Assembly: GCA_013122435.1 (NCBI GenBank) | Contig: WYDT01000047.1 | Location: 1 to 54,530 of the forward strand | DNA from: Chloroflexi bacterium AL-N1 | GTDB taxonomy: Bacteria; Chloroflexota; Chloroflexia; Chloroflexales; Roseiflexaceae | DNA: 54,530 nt | Direction: 5' to 3' | Shown here: positions 46,400 through 50,584 of the stretch, one piece after another | Layout: each line of letters starts with the position of its first letter | Position numbering within the stretch: position 1 is the stretch's first letter | The notes under the pieces: generated by a model | What the model saw: only the letters and a program-made list of their open reading frames with translations | Database searches by the model: none | Told to the model about the DNA's origin: nothing | Program-made: the position numbers and the translations under genes

Positions 46400-46474
46400 T
46401 GGTCAGGTCGGTGGGAGTCGCACCCACACCCCCGGTATGGCACACCGGTACGCTCCTGTTGACGCCACGACCTG
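46400..46474 (-). tRNA. tRNA-Gly(GCC), array
   Basis: Acceptor CAGGTCG/CGACCTG, A73, encoded CCA, anticodon loop GTGCCAT. D loop contains CAGGA; T loop TGCGACT has G in place of the usual U55. Confidence 0.88.
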
Positions 46475-46476
46475 CT

Positions 46477-46552
46477 TGGTACGGGAGAGAGGACTTGAAC
46501 CTCCAACCTCACGCTCCCAAAGCGCGTGCGCTGCCGCTTGCGCTACTCCCGT
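46477..46552 (-). tRNA. tRNA-Pro(TGG), array
   Basis: Acceptor ACGGGAG/CTCCCGT, A73, encoded CCA, anticodon loop TTTGGGA, canonical D loop (GG) and T loop TTCAAGT. Confidence 0.92.
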
Positions 46553-46555
46553 ACA

Positions 46556-46632
46556 TGGTACCCCCGGCACGATTCGAACGTGCAACCCCCGCCGTGTAAA
46601 AGCGGTGCTCTGACCAGTTGAGCTACGTGGGC
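46556..46632 (-). tRNA. tRNA-Val(TAC), array
   Basis: Acceptor GCCCACG/CGGGGGT with one A-G mismatch and a terminal G-U; encoded CCA, anticodon loop TTTACAC, T loop TTCGAAT. Confidence 0.9.
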
Positions 46633-46635
46633 AAA

Positions 46636-46712
46636 TGGTTGGATCGACTGGATTTGAACCAGTAACCGCATGTGTATCAGACATGTGCTCTGACCAGTTG
46701 AGCTACGATCCA
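46636..46712 (-). tRNA. tRNA-Ile(GAT), array
   Basis: Acceptor TGGATCG/CGATCCA, A73, encoded CCA, anticodon loop CTGATAC, canonical loops. Close relative of the Ile(TAT) gene at 46793. Confidence 0.93.
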
Positions 46713-46715
46713 ATA

Positions 46716-46791
46716 TGGCTGGCCTGACAGGAGTTGAACCTGCACAGCAACGCTTAGAAGGCGCGTGCTCTCTCCGTTAAGCTACAGGCCA
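46716..46791 (-). tRNA. tRNA-Arg(TCT), array
   Basis: Acceptor TGGCCTG/CAGGCCA, G73, encoded CCA, anticodon loop CTTCTAA; one mismatch at the top of the anticodon stem. Confidence 0.92.
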
Positions 46792-46792
46792 A

Positions 46793-46868
46793 TGGTCGAC
46801 CCGGTGGGACTCGAACCCACAACCGCGTGTGTATAAGACACGTGCTCTCACCGTTGAGCTACGGGTCA
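46793..46868 (-). tRNA. tRNA-Ile(TAT), array
   Basis: Acceptor TGACCCG/CGGGTCG with U1-G72, A73, encoded CCA. Anticodon loop CTTATAC gives UAU, which reads AUA directly. Most bacteria instead use a CAU tRNA with lysidine, so this isoacceptor is rare. Confidence 0.92.
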
Positions 46869-46869
46869 A

Positions 46870-46946
46870 TGGTGCCCCCGACTGGATTCGAACCAGTACT
46901 GTACAGCATCTCGGACTGCCGCCTCTGCCGATTGGGCTACGAGGGC
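46870..46946 (-). tRNA. Leu-anticodon tRNA (GAG) with short variable loop, array
   Basis: Acceptor GCCCTCG/CGGGGGC, A73, encoded CCA. The anticodon loop CCGAGAT places GAG at 34-36, but position 33 is C. The variable loop is about five bases (class I), unlike normal bacterial tRNA-Leu. It shares the D arm GCCCAATCGGCAGAGGC with four other array genes. Confidence 0.8.
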
Positions 46947-46965
46947 ATGTAATCATCTAGCGATA

Positions 46966-47032
46966 GGTGATGGCGTGATGGGCCCCTAACCCCATAACAC
47001 CCTGACTGGTAATACCCCATCACGCCATCACC
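46966..47032 (-). ncRNA. Long perfect hairpin inside the array
   Basis: Seventeen uninterrupted base pairs join 46966-46982 and 47016-47032 around a 33-base G-rich loop containing GGGTGTTATGGGGTTAGGGG on the minus strand. It lies between two Leu-anticodon tRNAs, has no T run and is not tRNA-like. It may be a further Y-RNA-like species or a processing or stability element. Confidence 0.55.
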
Positions 47033-47050
47033 CGCACCACAGTCAGCAAT

Positions 47051-47127
47051 TGGCACCCCTGGTGGGGTTCGAACCCACACTGTACAGCATCTGAAACTGC
47101 TACCTCTGCCGATTGGGCTACAAGGGT
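47051..47127 (-). tRNA. Leu-anticodon tRNA (CAG) with short variable loop, array
   Basis: Acceptor ACCCTTG/CAGGGGT, G73, encoded CCA, anticodon loop TTCAGAT, T loop TTCGAAC. Class I variable loop; same D-arm family as the GAG, TAA, CAA and TAG genes. Confidence 0.85.
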
Positions 47128-47128
47128 A

Positions 47129-47215
47129 TGGTGGGTCAGAAGCGATTTGCACGCTCTTAGTCAGAAGACGCTGGTTTTACAGACCAGTGAGGCTCTCTCG
47201 CGCCCAGGCTGACCC
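47129..47215 (-). tRNA. tRNA-Tyr(GTA), class II, array
   Basis: Acceptor GGGTCAG/CTGACCC, A73, encoded CCA, anticodon loop CTGTAAA, long variable arm (GTC-TTCT-GAC) as normal for bacterial Tyr. D loop has AG rather than GG; T loop TGCAAAT has G55. Confidence 0.88.
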
Positions 47216-47221
47216 ATAGCG

Positions 47222-47352
47222 ATGCAACGTACAAGTTGTGTCGGCGGTTGGAATACATACCGAGATTTGAACCCGGAACTACTGAGTTACGACCAGTTGC
47301 TCTACCATATTGAACTATATGTGTACGTCGGTACTGTGAGAGTACGTTGCAC
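47222..47352 (-). ncRNA. Scaffold RNA 2: conventional-order tRNA inside the scaffold
   Basis: An 11-bp outer helix (47222-47232 with 47342-47352) and the 5' and 3' scaffold motifs enclose a tRNA in normal order (47249-47324: ACACATA acceptor, D loop AATATGGTA, anticodon stem ACTGG/TCAGT, T loop TTCAAAT, encoded CCA). The anticodon loop TCGTAAC places GUA at 34-36 with C33, so decoding identity is doubtful. It is the non-permuted member of the four-RNA family. Confidence 0.75.
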
Positions 47353-47429
47353 TGGTACCCCTGGCTGGACTCGAACCAGCACTGGACGGTGTTTAAAGCC
47401 GTTGCCTCTGCCGATTGGGCTACAAGGGC
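47353..47429 (-). tRNA. Leu-anticodon tRNA (TAA) with short variable loop, array
   Basis: Acceptor GCCCTTG/CAGGGGT, A73, encoded CCA, anticodon loop TTTAAAC, T loop TTCGAGT, class I variable loop CCAGT. Confidence 0.85.
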
Positions 47430-47473
47430 ATATTGTATTGGGTGATGATACGAACTCGTTCTCCTCTCTGCAC

Positions 47474-47549
47474 TGGTACCCCTGGCTGGATTCGAACCAG
47501 CACCATACAGTGTTTGAAGCTGCTGCCTCTGCCGATTGGGCCACAGGGC
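47474..47549 (-). tRNA. Leu-anticodon tRNA (CAA) with short variable loop, array
   Basis: Encoded CCA, A73, anticodon loop TTCAAAC, T loop TTCGAAT, class I variable loop. The 5' acceptor strand is one base short compared with its relatives (GCCC-TG), leaving a bulge. A 44-base spacer separates it from the preceding array gene. Confidence 0.8.
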
Positions 47550-47551
47550 AT

Positions 47552-47625
47552 TGGAACGAGAGCCTGGATTCGAACCAGGATAACAACGTCCAAAGTGTTG
47601 CGGCCTACCGTTAGCCGACTCTCGT
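47552..47625 (-). tRNA. tRNA-Gln(TTG), array
   Basis: Acceptor ACGAGAG/CTCTCGT, U73, encoded CCA, anticodon loop CTTTGGA, T loop TTCGAAT. Confidence 0.92.
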
Positions 47626-47629
47626 GTAT

Positions 47630-47704
47630 TGGTCCACCCGGCAGGTATCGCACCTACACCTCCTGTTTTTCAGACAGGCGCGCAGACTTCTACGCCACAG
47701 GTGG
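47630..47704 (-). tRNA. tRNA-Phe(GAA), array
   Basis: Acceptor CCACCTG/CGGGTGG, A73, encoded CCA, anticodon loop CTGAAAA. D loop TAGAAGTCTG has AG where GG is expected; T loop TGCGATA has G55. Confidence 0.9.
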
Positions 47705-47705
47705 A

Positions 47706-47781
47706 TGGAGCCGTCGCCCGGAATTGCACCGGGGTCGCCGCTGTACCAAAGCGGTGCTCTGTCTGCCTAAGCTACGACAAC
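47706..47781 (-). tRNA. tRNA-Thr(GGT), array
   Basis: Acceptor GTTGTCG/CGACGGC with two G-U pairs, U73, encoded CCA, anticodon loop TTGGTAC. D loop GCAGA (AG) and T loop TGCAATT (G55). Confidence 0.9.
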
Positions 47782-47857
47782 TGGTCCCGTTGGTAGGATT
47801 CGAACCCACACCACCCTGATTAAAAGTCAGATGCTCTGCCAGTTGAGCTTCAACGGG
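47782..47857 (-). tRNA. tRNA-Lys(TTT), array
   Basis: Acceptor CCCGTTG/CAACGGG, A73, encoded CCA, anticodon loop CTTTTAA, T loop TTCGAAT. Position 8 is A, not U. It abuts the Thr(GGT) gene with no spacer. Confidence 0.92.
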
Positions 47858-47862
47858 ATAGG

Positions 47863-47937
47863 TGGTACCGCCGGAAGGACTCGAACCCTCATCTCCTCGC
47901 TTAAGAGGCGTGTGCGTTGCCATTACGCCACAGCGGT
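47863..47937 (-). tRNA. tRNA-Lys(CTT), array
   Basis: Acceptor ACCGCTG/CGGCGGT, A73, encoded CCA, anticodon loop CTCTTAA. Same anticodon as the isolated tRNA-Lys at 15878 but a different body. Confidence 0.92.
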
Positions 47938-47940
47938 ATC

Positions 47941-48015
47941 TGGTCTCCACGGGAGGTGCTGCCCCTCCTGCCTCCGGTGTGTCATACCGGTGCTCTCCTG
48001 GTGAGCTACGCGGAG
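47941..48015 (-). tRNA. tRNA-Val(GAC), array
   Basis: Acceptor CTCCGCG/CGTGGAG, A73, encoded CCA, anticodon loop ATGACAC. T loop GGCAGCA lacks both T54 and U55; D loop ACCAGGA. Confidence 0.87.
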
Positions 48016-48018
48016 TAG

Positions 48019-48093
48019 TGGTACCGAGACAAGGGTTCAAACCTCGATCTCCTGGTTCAGAGCCAGACGTCCTATCCATTAGACGATCTCGGT
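48019..48093 (-). tRNA. tRNA-Gln(CTG), array
   Basis: Acceptor ACCGAGA/TCTCGGT, A73, encoded CCA, anticodon loop CTCTGAA, T loop TTTGAAC. Confidence 0.92.
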
Positions 48094-48097
48094 AAAC

Positions 48098-48174
48098 TGG
48101 CACCGCCCGGAGGGTATGATCCCCCAACCTCTCGGTTCGAAGCCGAGTGCTCTGTCCATTTGAGCTAGAGCGGT
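48098..48174 (-). tRNA. tRNA-Arg(TCG), array
   Basis: Acceptor ACCGCTC/GGGCGGT, G73, encoded CCA, anticodon loop CTTCGAA. T loop ATCATAC is non-canonical. Confidence 0.9.
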
Positions 48175-48178
48175 ATAC

Positions 48179-48253
48179 TGGTGACCCCGGCGGGGATTGA
48201 ACCCGCGTTCCCGGTTTGAAAGACCGGCATCCTAACCATTAGACGACAGGGCC
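48179..48253 (-). tRNA. tRNA-Glu(TTC), array
   Basis: Acceptor GGCCCTG/CGGGGTC, A73, encoded CCA, anticodon loop CTTTCAA, canonical Glu D arm GTCTAATGGTTAGGA. Confidence 0.93.
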
Positions 48254-48255
48254 AT

Positions 48256-48329
48256 TGGTGGACTAACCAGGAATTGAACCCGGATCTCCGCCGAGCCATG
48301 GTGGTGCCTTCCCTTTAGGCGATTAGCCC
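48256..48329 (-). tRNA. tRNA-Ala(GGC), array
   Basis: Acceptor GGGCTAA/TTAGTCC, A73, encoded CCA, anticodon loop ATGGCTC. The usual alanine G3-U70 pair is present. Confidence 0.9.
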
Positions 48330-48335
48330 ATGTAT

Positions 48336-48484
48336 CCATAGCGTACAAGTTGTATGTGCGGTTGTGTGCTTTGAGCTATCCCCGCATAGTAATGGTGCGG
48401 GGACTTGGATTCGAACCAAGAACCATTAGTTGATGAGACTAATGCTCTACCTATGTACGCCCAGACGATAGGGGTACGCTATGG
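48336..48484 (-). ncRNA. Scaffold RNA 3: tRNA-Met(CAT) circularly permuted in the D loop
   Basis: A perfect 11-bp outer helix (48336-48346 with 48474-48484) and both scaffold motifs enclose, in minus-strand order, the D-loop 3' part GGTAGAGC, anticodon arm TTAGT-CTCATCA-ACTAA, T arm CTTGG-TTCGAAT-CCAAG, acceptor TCCCCGC, A73, CCA, the spacer TTACTAT, acceptor GCGGGGA, TA and D-stem GCTC. Rejoining the ends in the D loop yields a complete elongator-like tRNA with anticodon CAU and a 7-bp acceptor. Retention of A73-CCA argues for maturation to a usable 3' end. Confidence 0.85.
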
Positions 48485-48489
48485 AAAAC

Positions 48490-48564
48490 TGGAGCCTGCT
48501 GCCGGATCTGCCCCGACTCTCTCCCGGTACGAACGGGATGTGTTGCTCATACCACTTAGCAGGC
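48490..48564 (-). tRNA. Degenerate tRNA-Thr(CGT), array
   Basis: Acceptor GCCTGCT/AGCAGGC, U73, encoded CCA, anticodon stem TCCCG/CGGGA with loop TTCGTAC. The D arm can form only by borrowing acceptor bases and the T loop is GGCAGAT, so folding is doubtful. Confidence 0.7.
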
Positions 48565-48567
48565 ATG

Positions 48568-48643
48568 TGGTGGCGCTGGGTGGACTTGAACCACCGACCA
48601 TCACCTTATGAGAGTGCTGCGCTGACCGCTGCGCTACAGCGCC
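48568..48643 (-). tRNA. tRNA-Met(CAT), array
   Basis: Acceptor GGCGCTG/CAGCGCC, A73, encoded CCA, anticodon loop CTCATAA, T loop TTCAAGT. Elongator Met or lysidine-type Ile2 cannot be told apart by sequence alone. Confidence 0.9.
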
Positions 48644-48645
48644 AT

Positions 48646-48720
48646 TGGCGACCCCGGCGGGACTCGAACCCGCTTTGCTGGTGTGAGAGACCAGCGGCCT
48701 AACCCATAACCGACAGGGTC
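48646..48720 (-). tRNA. tRNA-Glu(CTC), array
   Basis: Acceptor GACCCTG/CGGGGTC, G73, encoded CCA, anticodon loop CTCTCAC, T loop TTCGAGT. Confidence 0.92.
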
Positions 48721-48724
48721 GTAC

Positions 48725-48800
48725 TGGTGGACACAGGTGGGAGTTGCACCCACATCACCCATTTTGCAAGAATGGTGTCTTCCTGTTAGACGACTGGCCC
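48725..48800 (-). tRNA. tRNA-Ala(TGC), array
   Basis: Acceptor GGGCCAG pairs with CTG-GTCC around a bulged T; A73, encoded CCA, anticodon loop CTTGCAA. D loop ACAGGA, T loop TGCAACT (G55). Confidence 0.87.
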
Positions 48801-48803
48801 AAA

Positions 48804-48887
48804 AGGAAAGTAGAGGAATCGAACCCCCGTGTTTGTACCACGCCCTGGTTTTCAAGACCAGTTGCCCACCCGTGAGCGGTACTTTCC
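48804..48887 (-). tRNA. tRNA-Ser(TGA), class II, array
   Basis: Acceptor GGAAAGT/ACTTTCC, anticodon loop CTTGAAA, long variable arm (CGTG..CACG), T loop TTCGATT. It is the only conventional-order array tRNA without an encoded CCA (T run instead). Confidence 0.88.
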
Positions 48888-48891
48888 ATAC

Positions 48892-48978
48892 TGGAGGAAG
48901 GGATGGGAGTTGCACCCACAAGGCTGCGCGCTCGCCTCTTTAGCAGAGAGGTGCCGTCACTGATCGGCTAGCCCTTCC
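48892..48978 (-). tRNA. tRNA-Ser(GCT), class II, array
   Basis: Acceptor GGAAGGG/CCCTTCC, U73, encoded CCA, anticodon loop CTGCTAA, long variable region. D loop has CAGTG (AG), T loop TGCAACT (G55). Confidence 0.88.
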
Positions 48979-48981
48979 ATC

Positions 48982-49056
48982 TGGAGTCGCACGTGGGAAT
49001 CGCACCCACATCCAAACGTTTTGCAGACGTTTGCCTCACTACTCGGCCTGTGCGAC
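48982..49056 (-). tRNA. tRNA-Cys(GCA), array
   Basis: Acceptor GTCGCAC/GTGCGAC, U73, encoded CCA, anticodon loop CTGCAAA. D loop GAGTAGTGA (AG for GG), T loop TGCGATT (G55). Confidence 0.92.
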
Positions 49057-49060
49057 ATGG

Positions 49061-49135
49061 TGGGAGGATGTACCAGTGCTGCCCTGGTGCCTCCACATTC
49101 ACAGTGTGGTGTTCTCCTGTTGAACTAACATCCCC
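49061..49135 (-). tRNA. tRNA-His(GTG), array
   Basis: Extra G-1 opposite C73, the histidine identity element, on acceptor GGGATGT/ACATCCT. Encoded CCA is followed by a second CCA. Anticodon loop CTGTGAA; T loop GGCAGCA is non-canonical. Confidence 0.9.
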
Positions 49136-49139
49136 ACAA

Positions 49140-49216
49140 TGGTATGCCTGGTAGGACTCGAACCTACACTGGGCCGGTTCTAAGCCGGGCGCCTCTGCCG
49201 ATTGGGCTACAGGCAC
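49140..49216 (-). tRNA. Leu-anticodon tRNA (TAG) with short variable loop, array
   Basis: Acceptor GTGCCTG/CAGGCAT, A73, encoded CCA, anticodon loop CTTAGAA, T loop TTCGAGT, class I variable loop CCAGT. Confidence 0.85.
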
Positions 49217-49220
49217 ATAC

Positions 49221-49295
49221 TGGTAGCGGAGGCCGGAATTGCACCGACGTCTTGGGCTCATGAGACCCACGAGCGTTCTGCTGCTCCACCCCGCG
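49221..49295 (-). tRNA. Initiator-type tRNA-fMet(CAT), array
   Basis: Starts CGCGGGGTGGAGCAG like bacterial initiators, with the C1-U72 mismatch, G-C pairs at the base of the anticodon stem and loop CTCATGA; A73, encoded CCA. D loop GCAGAA (AG), T loop TGCAATT (G55). Confidence 0.88.
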
Positions 49296-49310
49296 TCATA
49301 ATTAATGAGT

Positions 49311-49458
49311 GATAGTAGTGTACAAGTCACATCGGCGGTTTTGACGCTCTGCCAATTGAGCTACCCCCCAGAACAATGGTTGGGGGGACCGGACTCGAAC
49401 CGATAACCTTCCACAGGTACAGTGTGTACGCCTATGCCGTCGGGGTACACCACCTATC
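49311..49458 (-). ncRNA. Scaffold RNA 4: tRNA permuted between D and anticodon arms
   Basis: The outer helix (49311-49323 with 49445-49458, one bulged G) and both scaffold motifs enclose, on the minus strand, an anticodon-like hairpin (CACA-CTGTACC-TGTG, GUA at 34-36), T arm ATCGG-TTCGAGT-CCGGT, acceptor CCCCCCA, A73, CCA, spacer TTGTTC, acceptor TGGGGGG, TA and D arm GCTC-AATTGGCA-GAGC. The acceptor is a perfect 7-bp helix once the halves pair. Joining the ends after the D arm rebuilds a 5-bp anticodon stem (TCACA/TGTGG). Confidence 0.82.
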
Positions 49459-49464
49459 AACTAC

Positions 49465-49541
49465 TGGAGCCGATGGCGGGAATTGAACCTGCGACCCGCT
49501 GTTTACAAGACAGCTGCTCTGACCATCTGAGCTACATCGGC
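49465..49541 (-). tRNA. tRNA-Thr(TGT), array
   Basis: Acceptor GCCGATG/CATCGGC, U73, encoded CCA, anticodon loop CTTGTAA, T loop TTCAATT; one mismatch in the T stem. Confidence 0.92.
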
Positions 49542-49546
49542 ATATC

Positions 49547-49621
49547 TGGCGCCTCTGGCCGGTTTCGATCCGGCGACCTCCTGCTTGACAGGCAGGGATG
49601 CTCCCACTACACCACAGAGGC
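49547..49621 (-). tRNA. tRNA-Asp(GTC) 1, array
   Basis: Acceptor GCCTCTG/CAGAGGC, G73, encoded CCA, anticodon stem CCTGC/GCAGG with loop CTGTCAA. T loop ATCGAAA is non-canonical. Confidence 0.9.
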
Positions 49622-49623
49622 AT

Positions 49624-49697
49624 TGGCGGCCTGGAGGGGTTCCGCCCCCCTACTGCTGGTTGACAACCTGCGATGATAGCCATTTCACCACCAGGCC
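49624..49697 (-). tRNA. tRNA-Asp(GTC) 2, array
   Basis: Acceptor GGCCTGG/CCAGGCC, G73, encoded CCA, anticodon loop TTGTCAA with one stem mismatch. T loop GGCGGAA lacks T54 and U55. It is a more diverged companion of the previous gene. Confidence 0.82.
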
Positions 49698-49699
49698 AC

Positions 49700-49776
49700 T
49701 GGCATCGTCCCCAGGACTTGCACCCGGAACCTCCGCCTTCGCAGAGCGGCGCTCTATCTGCTTGAGCTAGGACGAT
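49700..49776 (-). tRNA. tRNA-Arg(GCG), array
   Basis: Acceptor ATCGTCC/GGACGAT, G73, encoded CCA, anticodon loop CTGCGAA. GCG reads CGC/CGU without inosine, unlike the usual bacterial ACG tRNA. D loop GCAGA (AG), T loop TGCAAGT (G55). Confidence 0.9.
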
Positions 49777-49779
49777 ATA

Positions 49780-49854
49780 TGGCTCCTCGACCAGGATTCG
49801 AACCTGGAGTCAGCTGATTAACAGTCAGTCGCTTTGCCGTTAAGCTATCGAGGA
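49780..49854 (-). tRNA. tRNA-Asn(GTT), array
   Basis: Acceptor TCCTCGA/TCGAGGA, G73, encoded CCA, anticodon loop CTGTTAA, T loop TTCGAAT. The 95 bases upstream on the minus strand (49855-49949) contain two small hairpins (ACAGG-GAAA-CCTGT, GCACG-AAA-CGTGC) and no tRNA. Confidence 0.93.
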
Positions 49855-49949
49855 TCATACATAAACATTGCGGTGTGTGATGCACGTTTCGTGCGCCACA
49901 AGAATAAAGAGAAATCTTCAGTTGTTAAAGTGCACAGGTTTCCCTGTCC

Positions 49950-50025
49950 TGGCACGAGTGGAAGGATTTGAACCTCCAGCTCGCGGTTTTGGAGACCGCC
50001 GCTCTACCCATTGAGCTACACTCGC
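49950..50025 (-). tRNA. tRNA-Trp(CCA), array
   Basis: Acceptor GCGAGTG/CACTCGT, G73, encoded CCA, anticodon loop CTCCAAA, T loop TTCAAAT. Confidence 0.93.
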
Positions 50026-50029
50026 ATAC

Positions 50030-50106
50030 TGGTCGGGACGGCACGACTCGAACGTGCGACCACCGGCTTCCGACGCCGGAATGCTTCCTGACTACACCAC
50101 GTCCCG
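50030..50106 (-). tRNA. tRNA-Pro(CGG), array (first gene)
   Basis: Acceptor CGGGACG/CGTCCCG, A73, encoded CCA, anticodon loop GTCGGAA, T loop TTCGAGT. It is the promoter-proximal member of the array. Confidence 0.93.
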
Positions 50107-50116
50107 TCAATACAAA

Positions 50117-50149
50117 ACACCGGGCCTACCTTTGCGGCTGACCCGGTGT
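50117..50149 (-). promoter_or_regulatory. Leader hairpin before the array
   Basis: ACACCGGG (50117-50124) pairs with CCCGGTGT (50142-50149) around a 17-base loop in the array leader, between the promoter and the first tRNA. It may protect the precursor or guide its processing. Confidence 0.5.
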
Positions 50150-50383
50150 CACAGCAGAGCTATACGCTCTACGCATCTCATCCGAGCCAGTTTGGTCCAT
50201 CACGCGCTGACAACAGCGACACATGAGGCATGCCAAAACAATTATCTGGTTGTTCTTGCATCGGTATGTGCTGGTAACTGTTGTATGCGCCAATCATTGA
50301 AACCTCGTGTCGTTGTGTAACGTCTCTTTAAACAAATATTATTATCTGGAACTGAAAACCTATCTCTCGTTCGATGTGCCTGA

Positions 50384-50412
50384 AGTATAGCACGGTTCCA
50401 AATGGGTGTCAA
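50384..50412 (-). promoter_or_regulatory. Sigma-70 promoter of the tRNA array
   Basis: On the minus strand TTGACA (50412-50407), 17 bases and TATACT (50389-50384), close to perfect consensus. Transcription would start near 50377 and run through a leader of about 270 bases into the tRNA genes. No other strong promoter was noticed inside the array. Confidence 0.88.
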
Positions 50413-50513
50413 GAGGTCAATTTGGGTAATTTTGGTTCAATTCAGGTTAAGATTATTCAGGAAGGGTTTTTATGTTTGATTGAGCTATTTCGCTTTCAGA
50501 AGCCATATACACA

Positions 50514-50526
50514 CGTGTGCTATAAT
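50514..50526 (+). promoter_or_regulatory. Extended -10 promoter of the ABC exporter gene
   Basis: TGCTATAAT (50518-50526) gives an extended -10 element 59 bases before the exporter ATG. The -35 region is weak. It fires away from the array promoter. Confidence 0.6.
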
Positions 50527-50584
50527 CCTGGATCGTGGTTTTGGATGTTGATGGCATATAGCTAGAATACAGAAAGATAATACA

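Noticed and set aside
47222..47352. Simple tRNA-Thr(CGT) or tRNA-Tyr gene
   Set aside because: The anticodon loop TCGTAAC has C33 and no unambiguous register, and the gene is embedded in the shared scaffold, so I did not assign an amino acid.
46144..49770. Many open reading frames of 60-150 codons on both strands across the tRNA region
   Set aside because: They translate tRNA genes; repeated residue patterns come from the conserved T and anticodon arms. None has a ribosome site or family signal.
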